The notes: generated by a model from the sequence alone, not told the origin. 64,000 nucleotides of DNA from JAZKFT01 sp039925965 (GCA_039925965.1 JBDSXW010000051.1:62001-126000); one strand, 5' to 3'; counted from the stretch's first letter, positions 45,687 through 55,786 are shown. Numbers and translations: made by a program.

Positions 45687-47822
45687 TTATCGCCGGGAAA
45701 GGATCTGCACTTTATTCATTTTGATGGTGAGCCCTTCTTTGGCCTTCATCCCGGGATCCATGTCGAGGTAGTTGATTTTGCCCCCGGTCATGGTAAAACT
45801 ATTCAGGTTCTGCAGATGGAGATAAGCAAAATAAGAACTGGTTACTTTAACGTTCAAAGCCAAACCCTCCCTGGCTCTTAACACCGAAGGCGCATCAAAA
45901 CTACAGTTGGTAAAGCTGGTGGCTGCACCACCCCAAATATCTATGCCACCGGTGCAATTGTCAAAACTACCCCCATCGCATTGGCCGCCCAGCAGGTTAC
46001 AGTTGGTGGCTTTCAAAACTGCGCTGGTTTGGTAGAGCTTGAAACTGCTGTTGGTAATAACAATGGGTTGTCCTGGCGGGTTGTTCTCCATAGTAAATTC
46101 AAAAGGTGCCACGAAATCCTTTCCGTTTTCCAACACATAGTCATTAGTGGGCAATTGTTTAACGCCGTCCATTTCGAAGTACAAACGCTGCCCCAGCACC
46201 CCACCACCTGAATAATGATGCAGCGCCAGCTTCAGCGCATTCATAATAGTTAGATTGCGGAACAGGCAACTTACATTAGGATGGATATACATAGTGTGTC
46301 CTTCGGCCATACGACCATCGTCATTGAACAAAATCGTAGCATTACTGATGGTGGTAATATTGCCGTCTATCCATTCAATATTGGCGGTAGTGGGTGACAG
46401 AATTCCAGTAACGCGGCACCTAGCTTTTTGCAATATCAACCTTAATTTGTTTCCCTGTTTAAAAATATCGCCAGTCATGGCGCCAGTTACCAAATGCAGC
46501 TGGTTACTGCCGGCCACGCTATGCCCCGCCTGCCTGATGAATGTTTCCTTACCCAAAGCATCGGTAACATACACGTCAAAATAATCAATGGTATACGCGA
46601 TACTTTTATCCAACTCCAGGTCTTTGGTATTCTCAAAATTATTGACCAGTTTCCGGATAACACATTTGAGCGCATTCTCCACCCCAATTACCGGGTAGCG
46701 GTCACGCTCGGGGATATAACTATTAAAATTGTAATAGGAAAAGCCAGGAACAGACATGGACAAAGTTTTTCCGTTGACAGTACCCGCGTCCGTATATTTT
46801 TTAAGTATTGGGATTCCGCCACCATCAAAAGTGGACCCCTCGATCAGCAATTTTTTTGCGCCATTGACGGCATTGAGGTGTTGTGCAGGGACCTGTGAGA
46901 AAATAGCGAGCGGCTGATAGTTACTCCAGTTACAGTCGCGGATGGTGTACTCGCAAAAATCTTTCACGGTGCCGTTGCTATTCCAGCGGCCGCCGCGACT
47001 GGTGGTGAAAGCGGCATCAAAGCCAGCTTTTCCTTCAATATCCACCCTTTCAAACAAGACCTTCATCACCTGAAAATCAGCGTAGCTGGTGCGGCACACC
47101 ACATTATTATTCCGGATGGCGGTGGACGCACGATCGGCACCGATAATTGTGAAATCCCGGAATATTTTAGATTCTATTACCCCATTTGGCACGGCATCTG
47201 CGTAAAACAGGTCAAACTGAAATTCTTCCTCGGGCTTGAGGTATACCAGGTCTTCCGCCCCTGTTTTTATTTTAGTTTTTTCCTTACCGAGGCCTTTTAT
47301 TTCAATATTACCTTTTAGAATAAAGCCCGAAGTGTTGCCGCCATCGTTACGCCCGTGGCTTCTGCAGAGTTCGCTAAAAAATGGCACTACGTAGGCAGTG
47401 CCCGTATAGTTGAGCAACAGTTGTTTTTTGCCATTGGCCGCACAGTAGTCAAGGCCTTTTTGAATCGCGTCGAAATTATTGGTGCCCATCAATGCTTCTG
47501 TATTTTGCACATTTACTGCCTGGCTTTGATGCGGGCTTTCAATAATGGCTTTCTGGTTTTTTACATCTTTGATAATCGCGTTCAGGCTAAGAGTTTGAGA
47601 AGTATAGGCCGCATACAACCGGGCATTTTTAATAGCAATTACCTTACCAACGTCAGCCGCCGAAAACTGGTAATTGGTAGCGGTCACAGTGTTGCCCTGC
47701 AATGAAACGGTCATGCGTTTAAAATCTGCTTTCAAGCCAAATTGCGCTACATCTACTGCCTGTGCCCTGTTGACTTTTTGAATAGCGATTATTAAAACAA
47801 GAACAAGGGTAATTTTTTTCAT
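45687..47822 (-). CDS. Secreted right-handed beta-helix protein
   Basis: 711 residues from the ATG at 47822, which starts the signal peptide MKKITLVLVLIIAIQKVNRAQA. A longer frame upstream lacks a suitable signal start. VDVAQFGLKADFKRM at the mature N-terminus and the stretch GILKGNIEIKGLGKEKT-like segment are typical of pectate-lyase-fold (P_pbeta) proteins. The later body shows repeated strand-turn units (FEYTIRDCNWSNYQPLAIF, LKATNCNLLGGQCDGGSFDNCTGGIDIWGG in shorter units). No catalytic signature was recognised. Likely binds or acts on a polysaccharide. Confidence 0.75.
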   Translation of the reverse strand: MKKITLVLVLIIAIQKVNRAQAVDVAQFGLKADFKRMTVSLQGNTVTATNYQFSAADVGKVIAIKNARLYAAYTSQTLSLNAIIKDVKNQKAIIESPHQSQAVNVQNTEALMGTNNFDAIQKGLDYCAANGKKQLLLNYTGTAYVVPFFSELCRSHGRNDGGNTSGFILKGNIEIKGLGKEKTKIKTGAEDLVYLKPEEEFQFDLFYADAVPNGVIESKIFRDFTIIGADRASTAIRNNNVVCRTSYADFQVMKVLFERVDIEGKAGFDAAFTTSRGGRWNSNGTVKDFCEYTIRDCNWSNYQPLAIFSQVPAQHLNAVNGAKKLLIEGSTFDGGGIPILKKYTDAGTVNGKTLSMSVPGFSYYNFNSYIPERDRYPVIGVENALKCVIRKLVNNFENTKDLELDKSIAYTIDYFDVYVTDALGKETFIRQAGHSVAGSNQLHLVTGAMTGDIFKQGNKLRLILQKARCRVTGILSPTTANIEWIDGNITTISNATILFNDDGRMAEGHTMYIHPNVSCLFRNLTIMNALKLALHHYSGGGVLGQRLYFEMDGVKQLPTNDYVLENGKDFVAPFEFTMENNPPGQPIVITNSSFKLYQTSAVLKATNCNLLGGQCDGGSFDNCTGGIDIWGGAATSFTNCSFDAPSVLRAREGLALNVKVTSSYFAYLHLQNLNSFTMTGGKINYLDMDPGMKAKEGLTIKMNKVQILSRR

Positions 47823-47886
47823 GGATTTATTTTTGCCGCCACAGTCAAACATATTATGGAACACCGGCATAAAGAAAAGGGGCTTT

Positions 47887-48906
47887 TTATAATTGCAGCC
47901 CTTCAATTACTCCGATCATCGCTTCCACCATATCGGGCCACACATCCAAATGAAAAACCATTCGTATGGCAGTTTTGGAAATAGGCAGGCAACGGATATT
48001 ATGTGCATGCAACGCATCAATCATTTGCTGTGCCGTGTAGCCTGTTGCCATTTCAAAAATGAGGATATTAGTTTCAACGGGCACAATGCTTTTTACAAAT
48101 GATTTTTTCGCGACCGCTTCACCTACCATCCTTGCATGCCGGTGATCATCCACCAACCGATGTACATTATTTTGAAACGCGTAGATACCTGCAGCTGCCA
48201 GGTAACCAGCCTGCCGCATGCCGCCGCCAAATTTTTTTCGCACCCGCCTGGCTTCTTTAATAAAATCCTTTTTGCCCAACAGCAAACTGCCTACCGGCGT
48301 TCCCAGCCCCTTGCTGAGGCAGATAGAAATACTGTCGAATACTTCGCCATATTGTTTGGGGTTTTCCCGCTTGGCCACCAGAGCGTTAAATAGCCTGGCG
48401 CCGTCGAGATGCAGTCCCAGCTTGTGTTCCAGGCATACCTGCTTTATGTCCAGTATATCTTTAAAGTCATAACAACTGCCGCCGCCACGGTTGGCGGTGT
48501 TCTCCAGGCAAACCAGGCTGGTCCTGGCCTTATGCAAGTCGTCGGGGTTAATGGCGTCCAACACCTGTTCGGCTTTTATACGGCCACGATCGCCCTTTAG
48601 TGGTTTTACCTGAGCCCCGCTATTAAAGGCAATACCACCACCTTCGTAAATGTACACATGGCTAAGGTCGTCGCAGATTACTTCGTCTCCCGGATTTGTA
48701 TGTACATTTATTCCAATTTGATTGGTCATGGTACCGCTGGGGCAAAACAAGGCCGCCTCCATGCCAAATATGCCGGCACCCATCGCTTCCAGTTCATTGA
48801 TGCTCGGGTCTTCGCCAAACACATCATCACCCACCGGCGCTTTAAACATCGCCTCCAGCATCTCAATGGTAGGTTTGGTAAAAGTATCAGAACGGAGATC
48901 GGTCAT
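47887..48906 (-). CDS. ltaE: Low-specificity L-threonine aldolase
   Basis: 339 residues from the ATG at 48906 (MTDLRSDTFTKPT, the family start). An ATG at 48951 adds residues encoded by an AAATC-word repeat and is rejected. GDDVFGEDPSINELE, FCPSGTMTNQIGI and HLDGARLFNA fit the family. SICLSKGLGTPVGSLL has the PLP-binding lysine. It splits threonine or allo-threonine to glycine and acetaldehyde. Same strand as, and 64 bases upstream of, the beta-helix gene, which seems functionally unrelated. Confidence 0.93.
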   Translation of the reverse strand: MTDLRSDTFTKPTIEMLEAMFKAPVGDDVFGEDPSINELEAMGAGIFGMEAALFCPSGTMTNQIGINVHTNPGDEVICDDLSHVYIYEGGGIAFNSGAQVKPLKGDRGRIKAEQVLDAINPDDLHKARTSLVCLENTANRGGGSCYDFKDILDIKQVCLEHKLGLHLDGARLFNALVAKRENPKQYGEVFDSISICLSKGLGTPVGSLLLGKKDFIKEARRVRKKFGGGMRQAGYLAAAGIYAFQNNVHRLVDDHRHARMVGEAVAKKSFVKSIVPVETNILIFEMATGYTAQQMIDALHAHNIRCLPISKTAIRMVFHLDVWPDMVEAMIGVIEGLQL

Positions 48907-49059
48907 TTGATTTATGATTTGTGATTTCGGATTTACGATTTGTACCTGCATCGTTTGGCCTTTAATTCCCTTGTTTGATTATTTGCAATTTTGTCAATTA
49001 CACATCTGCATATTTGCACATTACCTCATTTTCCCACCTCCATAGCTTCCATTTTCACA

Positions 49060-52000
49060 TTACTTAAATCCAAGCTGTTTGCTGTCTGCGTCGCCCATTT
49101 TGCCAATAAATTCTTTGAAGCCTGCATACTCGCTTACGGGCACCTGTTCTTTTAAATATTTTACTTCACGGGTTGCTACCATGCGATCGGGTTTGGTGGG
49201 GTCGATCGTAAAATTGAGCGCATAACTCATCGAAGGACAACTGAGGGTGACATTCTTTGGTACTTCCGCTAACTTTTTTCCGGCAGGCAATACGATAGTC
49301 ATCTCTTCCTTGTCTCTCGGCGTAGAGCTGAAGCTCCAGAGATTGAAAGGATATTTGCGTGTTTCCAGGCTTACAAAATCAAGCGAGCCATAACTGTCGC
49401 TCCATGGCAATTTAAAGATCTGCATCCCCACAATTTCGCTTGTAAAATTATCTAATGTAAACCTATAATTCATGTCAATAGTATCGCGGAGATTATCCAG
49501 GTTGGTCATGGTAAAAGATTTTAAACTCACCTTTTTATTAAACTCGCCACTCAGCGATTTCAGCAGTCCTTTATCGCGATCCTCGGCGCCCTGGTCTTTA
49601 TAAGCGCCTCTTGTAGCCGACGCCTCGGCGCCCATTTTTTTGCTGCTCCTTTCTATGTCTACATTACTGCCCTTAAAAATGACCGTACTGGTTCTGTCTA
49701 CAAAATTAGCGGGGCGGTTAGGTGTGTTTAATTTTACCAAACCCGCACTGGTAGCGATTTCGCCTTCTTTTGGAATATACAGACCATTGGCATTCAGATC
49801 GTGGTAACTTAAAGCGCCGAAGGGCAAATAGTTGTCTGTGAGCTCAATCAGGTAATTTTTATCGCCGGTCTTTAACTGCGCGATGCAATGGTTAAAACCA
49901 ATGGTAGGCAGGTCCAGGTTTCTATCACCGTTATCGCGTGTATCCACCAGCACCAGGTTCGCATTCAAGCCCACTTCTTTGCCCAGCGCCACGAACAATG
50001 TGCTGAGGTCTTTACAATCGCCCAGCCTGGTGGTAATGGTGCGGCTGGCTCGTTGTGGCGTCAGAGCGCTGTGTAAAAAAGGCACGTCGCTGTAATTGAA
50101 ATTATTTTGTATGTATTCGTAAATGGTTTTTGCTTTTTGCAGATCGGTAAGATTTTGTTTACCGGCAAAAATTTCCTTTACTTTTTCTTTCACTTCAAAA
50201 TCCCCCTTTGCTTTGATGCTGCTCAGGTCGCTGTACCAGTTAGCCACATAATTCCAGTCGGGGATTGAAGTAACAACTACCCTTTCGGCCACGTCTGTAA
50301 AAGGCGGCATATTTACTTCGCCGTTTACACCCGGGTTTTCCATTTTTTCCCATACATGCAGTTTGTAGTCGTCTACGTCGCTAATCATTGGCTTTACATC
50401 GGTATTGTACATTTTATACTGGAACTTTTTATCTTTTGGTACCAGCAGGCTGTAGCGGCAGATTTTCATCGGATAGCCACCGTTAAAATTGAAATCTTCC
50501 CAAAAATGCTCGGCGAGTTTACCATAACTGCTACTCTCCAGTTTATAACTCAGGTGCACCGCATCGCCTATTTCCAGCGATGAATACACAATCTGATTTT
50601 CGTTGGTTTCGGCCTGAACCTTACTACCATCTTTCTTCAGCAGTTCGGCTTTATCGATGATCAGGCGCTGGGTATAATTGTTGTATGGAATGTTCATTTC
50701 CTTCCAGGTATCGATACCGCTTTGATTGAGCACTTTGATGAGTATCTCGTTGCGTTCTTCCGATGCACCACTTTCGGGATACACTACCTGCTGCATGTCT
50801 TTCAGCAGGTATACGCTGTTGTCGTTGGGATAGTCCGCTTGCTTAATCGTATTTTTCACGAGCGCATTAATGTCTTCTGTTTTAAAGCTGGCGAACAGGT
50901 CTTTACGACCCTCCAGTTCACGTAATTTCTTCCTGGCATCGTAGTTATTGGGGTTAAATTCGATCGCTTTTTTCAGCGATGTTTTGGCTTCTGATTTATT
51001 GCCCTGCGCATCCAGTATCAGTGCCTTGCTGTAATGCATGCTACCCACATAAGGGGCCAGCGCAATAGCTTTTTGCTGCCATTCCAGCGCACTTTTATAA
51101 TCCTGCTGATCGTAATACTTATCGCTCAGGCTGGTATACCGGCCAGTTGTATAAGGCTTATCCTCGATAATTTTTTTCAACATTTTCATGCCTTCCTCCT
51201 TCTTGCCCAGCTTCATCAGGTTGCTGCTTACCGTTTCGGTTATTTGTTCATCGTAATGGTCTTTCAGGTAATTTTCCAGCAATGCATTGCTTTTCTTCAT
51301 ATCCTTTGTCACGTTTTGTACCACACCATATTGCATCACTAAAAAACTACGGCTGTCAGGATAAGTTTTAAAGGCATAGTCAAGTTCTTTCAGCAGTTTT
51401 TCTACTTCTTTTCGCTTCCCCATCAGGTCGATGGTCTTGGTTTCGGTTTCTTCATTTTTTCCATATACTGCCACGCGTTTGTCGAGCAATGTCTGGGCTT
51501 CAGTATAATCTTCTTTATTGATCGCATCGTTGTACATCAGCGCCAGGCCGTACAGGCTTTCGGGATCGTTGGTCTTCACAAATTCCATCTCCTTTGTGAG
51601 ATCGGTATTGTTATTATCCCTGGCAAAGGTCTCCACGATTTTTTCGGAAACGATGGTGCTGTTGGGCGATGATTTTTTTAATTGGGCAGCCATTCTCCGG
51701 CTTTCAAACCGCTTGTCGTTATGGCTGTAAGTATTCAGCAGCAGCATCATATCCAGGAAGCTGCCAGCGTTTTTTGCAAGGCGGTTCTCAAAAAAATCTT
51801 CCGCAAACACAGGCACTTTGGTTACCGTGTATGGCTGGGCCTTTTGGTAGGGTTGTTGGATAGGGGAACCGGTGAGTGGCATCACCTGGCCAGCCGCATC
51901 GGTAAAGCGAAGCATAAAATTGCTGTTGGATAATTCACTGCTGCCAATTTGCACCAGGATCCGGTTGTTCCCTTTCTGCAATTTCGCCTTGTAATTATAC

Positions 52001-52809
52001 ACATCCAGATCGGTATTCCGCTCTTCTGCCTCCTGGCCTACCAGAAAATCATTGATCCAGATCTTAAACGAGCCCGACAGGCCGAACATCAGTGTTACAT
52101 CTTTGTCGGCATCGCTACTGATAAATGTCTGCGCATAAATAATGGAACTGTTGATATCATAATGAAATTCAAAATCGAGCCAGCGGTCGTTGCGGGCATC
52201 CGGGATATTGAACCAGTTAACACTGGCACCGCGGTTATTTTTAAAAACATAGCCTGCCTCGGGATGACTCAGTACACCATAATCTTTATTAAAACCACTG
52301 GCGCTTACATTTTCGAAAACACCCACGGTGCTCCAACCCCTTACATCTCCCATTTTATTCCAGGTTTCCCGCGATTGTTTGATATCACCCTTGCTCTGAA
52401 GGCGGCCAGCGAGGTTATCCCAGGCCATGGCTTTGATGGTGGCATTGGCTTTTGGATCGTTCACTATTTTCTCCATCATCCTTTTTACATCACCCGCAGT
52501 TTTGTCGCCACGGCCAAAAATGCCGGTCGTCCACAGTGCATACACGTAGGGATAGGGATCCGGGGAACCATTGAAAAATTTTTGAAAATGGCTGAAGGCC
52601 TCGTCCCAATGTTCGTTCGATGATTCCAGCAACACCATGGCCAGCTCAGCATCCGCGGCATAGGTCGCGTCACCTTCAAGCGCCGTCAGGGCTGTTTTAG
52701 CTTCCGCTCTTTTATTATCGTTTAATAATTTTAATGCTTGTTGAAAATTTTGGGCCGTAGAAAAAAGGCTAAAAAAACAAAAAGTCAGAATAATCGAAGC
52801 AATTCTCAT
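49060..52809 (-). CDS. Large exported protein: TPR, DUF3857 and transglutaminase-like domains
   Basis: 1249 residues with a signal peptide (MRIASIILTFCFFSLFSTAQ). Residues ~20-130 and ~390-640 contain TPR-like helical repeats (for example YYDQQDYKSALEWQQKAIALAP, SMHYSKALILDAQGNKSEAK). Residues ~670-850 are a DUF3857 domain (YTQRLIIDKAELLKKDGSK). A transglutaminase-like domain follows: ITTRLGDCKDLSTLFVALGKE (catalytic Cys), IGFNHCIAQL (His) and LIELTDNYLPFG (Asp). The C-terminus is a beta-rich DUF3858-like domain. Such proteins are common in Bacteroidota, with unknown function outside the cytoplasm. The Cys-His-Asp triad looks complete. Confidence 0.9.
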   Translation of the reverse strand: MRIASIILTFCFFSLFSTAQNFQQALKLLNDNKRAEAKTALTALEGDATYAADAELAMVLLESSNEHWDEAFSHFQKFFNGSPDPYPYVYALWTTGIFGRGDKTAGDVKRMMEKIVNDPKANATIKAMAWDNLAGRLQSKGDIKQSRETWNKMGDVRGWSTVGVFENVSASGFNKDYGVLSHPEAGYVFKNNRGASVNWFNIPDARNDRWLDFEFHYDINSSIIYAQTFISSDADKDVTLMFGLSGSFKIWINDFLVGQEAEERNTDLDVYNYKAKLQKGNNRILVQIGSSELSNSNFMLRFTDAAGQVMPLTGSPIQQPYQKAQPYTVTKVPVFAEDFFENRLAKNAGSFLDMMLLLNTYSHNDKRFESRRMAAQLKKSSPNSTIVSEKIVETFARDNNNTDLTKEMEFVKTNDPESLYGLALMYNDAINKEDYTEAQTLLDKRVAVYGKNEETETKTIDLMGKRKEVEKLLKELDYAFKTYPDSRSFLVMQYGVVQNVTKDMKKSNALLENYLKDHYDEQITETVSSNLMKLGKKEEGMKMLKKIIEDKPYTTGRYTSLSDKYYDQQDYKSALEWQQKAIALAPYVGSMHYSKALILDAQGNKSEAKTSLKKAIEFNPNNYDARKKLRELEGRKDLFASFKTEDINALVKNTIKQADYPNDNSVYLLKDMQQVVYPESGASEERNEILIKVLNQSGIDTWKEMNIPYNNYTQRLIIDKAELLKKDGSKVQAETNENQIVYSSLEIGDAVHLSYKLESSSYGKLAEHFWEDFNFNGGYPMKICRYSLLVPKDKKFQYKMYNTDVKPMISDVDDYKLHVWEKMENPGVNGEVNMPPFTDVAERVVVTSIPDWNYVANWYSDLSSIKAKGDFEVKEKVKEIFAGKQNLTDLQKAKTIYEYIQNNFNYSDVPFLHSALTPQRASRTITTRLGDCKDLSTLFVALGKEVGLNANLVLVDTRDNGDRNLDLPTIGFNHCIAQLKTGDKNYLIELTDNYLPFGALSYHDLNANGLYIPKEGEIATSAGLVKLNTPNRPANFVDRTSTVIFKGSNVDIERSSKKMGAEASATRGAYKDQGAEDRDKGLLKSLSGEFNKKVSLKSFTMTNLDNLRDTIDMNYRFTLDNFTSEIVGMQIFKLPWSDSYGSLDFVSLETRKYPFNLWSFSSTPRDKEEMTIVLPAGKKLAEVPKNVTLSCPSMSYALNFTIDPTKPDRMVATREVKYLKEQVPVSEYAGFKEFIGKMGDADSKQLGFK

Positions 52810-53041
52810 GTAGGGTTTAATGTTTGAGTACCAAACGTAAGGGAAAAAGAAGTTGGAAAATTTTTTGGGGGACGGTTTGTGATTTTTTTCAGGAAGCGGT
52901 GTTTGACTTAGGCTGGCACAGCGTTGCGCTCATTTTTCCGAAAAATTGGGAAGGTTACCAACAATCATCTTTGAGCTTGTAAATGATCACCCAAATAATA
53001 ACGGCGCATGAAGAGTACCGGCTTGAAATCGTTTAGACCAA

Positions 53042-53049
53042 TACATTTG
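53042..53049 (+). promoter_or_regulatory. Candidate -7 box for pdeM, very close to its start
   Basis: TACATTTG, with a TTG 16 bases upstream (53023-53025). The ATG at 53057 lies only seven bases after the box, so the message may be leaderless. Confidence 0.45.
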
Positions 53050-53056
53050 CATCCGC

Positions 53057-53743
53057 ATGATGACGAAACACTTATGGCATGGGCATAATTTTTGGCTTCA
53101 CCCCAACCGGCTGATGTATTGGGAAGACCAGAATATACTGATTGGCAGCGATCTGCACCTGGGCAAAACGGGTCATTTCCGGAAGGCTGGCATTGCGATG
53201 CCTGCGCAAGTTTATCGTGAAGACTTACAGCGCCTTTTTGATGCCGTTCAGCAATTCAAACCCAAAAAATTACTGATCGTAGGCGATCTGTTTCACAGCG
53301 AAGCCAATAAGGAACTCGAATGGTTTATCAGGTGGCGGAACGATTTTCCGCAGGTAGACTTCCACCTGGTAAAGGGAAACCATGATTTATTTAGAAATGA
53401 TTGGTACGAAAAAAATGGCCTGTCAGTCTGCAGTGATTTTGAACTGGCAGGTTTGCGATTCTTACACGATCCATCTCCGTCGACGGTCGTAGTTCAACCG
53501 GTGACCGAAAGCTTACCGACTATTTCCGGCCACCTGCACCCAGGCGTAAGCATTAGTGGTGGCAGCCGGCAAACCCTTCGTTTTCCGTGTTTCTATTTTA
53601 CTGAAAACCAATGTATCCTCCCTGCATTCAGCATGTTCACGGGTATATTTTCCATCAAACCCAACAAGGGCGAACAGGTTTTTGTAATAACCCCTGGCAA
53701 TGCAAGGAATGGTGGGCAGGCGTCGATTATCCAGGTTCTTTGA
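53057..53743 (+). CDS. pdeM: PdeM-like metallophosphatase (ligase-associated DNA repair)
   Basis: 228 residues. Calcineurin-like phosphoesterase motifs: GSDLHLGKTGHFRKAGIAMP, VGDLFHSEANKELEWF, VKGNHDLF and SGHLHPGV supply the two-metal site. The HFRKAGIAMP and ELEWFIRWR segments are typical of the ligase-associated DNA damage response endonuclease PdeM. In other genomes it sits with LigD-like ligase, an Lhr-type helicase and an exonuclease; none is adjacent here. Its TGA stop is the first unit of the heptamer repeat that follows. Confidence 0.9.
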   Translation: MMTKHLWHGHNFWLHPNRLMYWEDQNILIGSDLHLGKTGHFRKAGIAMPAQVYREDLQRLFDAVQQFKPKKLLIVGDLFHSEANKELEWFIRWRNDFPQVDFHLVKGNHDLFRNDWYEKNGLSVCSDFELAGLRFLHDPSPSTVVVQPVTESLPTISGHLHPGVSISGGSRQTLRFPCFYFTENQCILPAFSMFTGIFSIKPNKGEQVFVITPGNARNGGQASIIQVL

Positions 53744-53838
53744 TTATTGATTATTGGTTATTGATTATTGATTATTGATTATTGATTATTGATTATTGAT
53801 TATTGGTTATTGATTATTGGTTATTGATTATTGGTTAT
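53741..53838. repeat. Tandem heptamer repeat TGATTAT
   Basis: About 14 copies of TGATTAT, some reading TGGTTAT, in an uninterrupted run that begins at the pdeM stop codon. A second word block (TTCCACATT and related, ~53880-53950) lies between this array and the next gene. Confidence 0.92.
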
Positions 53839-53952
53839 TTGTCTTGACTCGTTCGAATTTGCCAAACCGTTTTATTAAATCCCATTTCCACATTTTCCAC
53901 ATTTCTGACATTTGTCACATTTTCCACTTTTCTTAATTTCCACTTTTCTCAC

Positions 53953-54855
53953 GTGCCTTTTATCGCTTTCCACCCCATTTACGCGCACCCGCTGCCTGAA
54001 GGGCATCGGTTCCCAATGTTGAAATACGAGTTGATACCGGAGCAGCTATTGTATGACGGTACTATTGGCACCAGCGATATTTTTAGTCCCGGGCCTTGCC
54101 AGGAGGAGGTTATTTTATATACACATGACCGGGATTATTGGGAGGACCTGAAACACCTGAAGCTCACACAACAGCAGGTGCGCCGCATCGGCTTTCCACA
54201 GAGTGAACAGTTGATACAGCGGGAAATTATTATTGCGCAGGGAACGATCGACTGTAGCCTGCTGGCATTGAAGCAGGGCATAGCGATGAATGTAGCGGGT
54301 GGCACCCATCATGCATTTACCAACCGGGGCGAAGGTTTTTGCCTGCTCAATGATATGGCCATTGCAGCCAATTATTTATTGCATCACCAACTGGCCAGGC
54401 AAATACTGATCGTGGACCTTGACGTACACCAGGGCAATGGAACGGCCCAAATTTTTCAGCGGGAAAAGCGGGTGTTTACCTTCAGTATGCATGGCGGCCA
54501 CAACTATCCATTTATAAAAGAAAAAAGCGACCTGGATGTGCCGCTTCCTGATGGCATGGGCGACGATGGATACCTGGCATTACTGGAACAGCATCTCAAA
54601 CAGCTGATCCACAAAGTGCAGCCAGACTTTATTTTCTTTTTAAGTGGTGTGGATATTTTAAGCACCGATAAATATGGCAAACTCAACATTAGCATAGCAG
54701 GCTGCAGGCAACGGGATCAACTGGTATTTGAGTACTGCAAACAAAACAATATCCCGGTAACAGTGGCCATGGGCGGAGGATACAGTGCAGATGTCAAAAT
54801 TATCGTGGAGGCGCATTGTAATACGTTCAGGCTGGCGAAGGATATGTATTTTTAA
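53953..54855 (+). CDS. Histone deacetylase / AcuC-like deacetylase
   Basis: 300 residues from a GTG at 53953. The opening (M)PFIAFHPIYAHPLPEGHRFPM is the conserved family N-terminus, which fixes the start. GGTHHAFTNRGEGFCLLNDMAIAA contains the active-site His pair. LIVDLDVHQGNGT supplies the zinc-binding Asp and His. SGVDILSTDKYGKL contains the third ligand Asp. These zinc enzymes remove acyl groups from lysines, polyamines or acetoin-related substrates. The target is unknown. The catalytic residues are complete. Confidence 0.9.
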   Translation: MPFIAFHPIYAHPLPEGHRFPMLKYELIPEQLLYDGTIGTSDIFSPGPCQEEVILYTHDRDYWEDLKHLKLTQQQVRRIGFPQSEQLIQREIIIAQGTIDCSLLALKQGIAMNVAGGTHHAFTNRGEGFCLLNDMAIAANYLLHHQLARQILIVDLDVHQGNGTAQIFQREKRVFTFSMHGGHNYPFIKEKSDLDVPLPDGMGDDGYLALLEQHLKQLIHKVQPDFIFFLSGVDILSTDKYGKLNISIAGCRQRDQLVFEYCKQNNIPVTVAMGGGYSADVKIIVEAHCNTFRLAKDMYF

Positions 54856-54904
54856 TGCATGTAAACGCTTTATTGCTTCCAATTTTACGGCTATTACAAT
54901 CCCT

Positions 54905-54912
54905 TAGTTTTG
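54905..54912 (+). promoter_or_regulatory. Candidate -7 box immediately before ccmB
   Basis: TAGTTTTG overlaps the upstream TTG codon that could otherwise be taken as the ccmB start. The ATG at 54919 is six bases later. The -33 box is weak. Confidence 0.35.
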
Positions 54913-54918
54913 CAGCCA

Positions 54919-55584
54919 ATGAACTTCCGCAACATTATAGCCCTTTGCAAAAAAGATGCAATGATTGAATTTCGCCAGCAGCATGCGGTGTATGGGATCC
55001 TGCTGTATGTTGCCGCTACGATTTTTGTATTGTATCTCTCGTTTAGCCCCGGAACGCCAGATGCCCGCACATGGAATGCTTTGTTCTGGATCACGCAGTT
55101 GTTTGTGGTGACAAACGCTGTAGCCAAAAGTTTTTTAGGCGATAGTAAGGGCCGCCAGCTGTATTATTATACTATAGCAAACCCGGTAGATTATATTTTT
55201 TCCAAATTGATTGGCAACACCCTGCTCATGATTGTCCTTAGCCTGGTAAGTATCTTTTTATATTCTTTATTGCTTGGCAGTCCCGTAATAAATGGGCTTA
55301 TCTTCTTTGGGATCGCCGTGTTGGGCGGGGTCAGTCTATCGCTTGTTTTTACATTGCTCAGCGCTATTGCATCCAAAGCGCAGCAGCAAGCCAGCCTGAT
55401 GGCCATTCTCGGTTTTCCGATCATCATTCCACAACTCGTACTCCTGATTCGCCTAAGCAAAGCATCCTTTGGAGAAGTATTCCGGCCGGGTGTCGTATTG
55501 CAACTTACAGGCCTTTTAACGGGACTGGACCTGATGATTGTTATATTGTCAGCGATCCTGTTTCCGTACTTGTGGAAGGATTAA
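54919..55584 (+). CDS. ccmB: Heme exporter protein CcmB
   Basis: 221 residues from the ATG at 54919. Six membrane helices. The opening NIIALCKKDAMIEFRQQHAVYGILLYV and the segment FWITQLFVVTNAVAKSF match the CcmB family. The later PVDYIFSKLIGNTLLM fits as well, as does LGFPIIIPQLVLLIRLS. It is the permease of the CcmAB ABC complex of cytochrome c maturation system I. The other ccm genes are not adjacent within the window. Confidence 0.9.
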   Translation: MNFRNIIALCKKDAMIEFRQQHAVYGILLYVAATIFVLYLSFSPGTPDARTWNALFWITQLFVVTNAVAKSFLGDSKGRQLYYYTIANPVDYIFSKLIGNTLLMIVLSLVSIFLYSLLLGSPVINGLIFFGIAVLGGVSLSLVFTLLSAIASKAQQQASLMAILGFPIIIPQLVLLIRLSKASFGEVFRPGVVLQLTGLLTGLDLMIVILSAILFPYLWKD

Positions 55585-55786
55585 TTAAAGGATTGTCTTG
55601 ACTATGATTAAATGAATATGTGATTATTTGATTAGGTGGGTTCTCGGCCACGGTTCAGAACATAATTATGAATTTGTGAACCCGCGAACCTTTTGCCGGG
55701 TTGCGTGGAAAATCAACTTGTGAACCAGTAAACGCGTGAACTTGTAAACTTGACCCTGGCCGGTATTCAGGAAATGTAACCGGCGT

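Noticed and set aside
51949..52623. A 224-codon plus-strand frame
   Set aside because: Lies antisense within the large TPR/transglutaminase gene, which has a signal peptide and recognisable domains.
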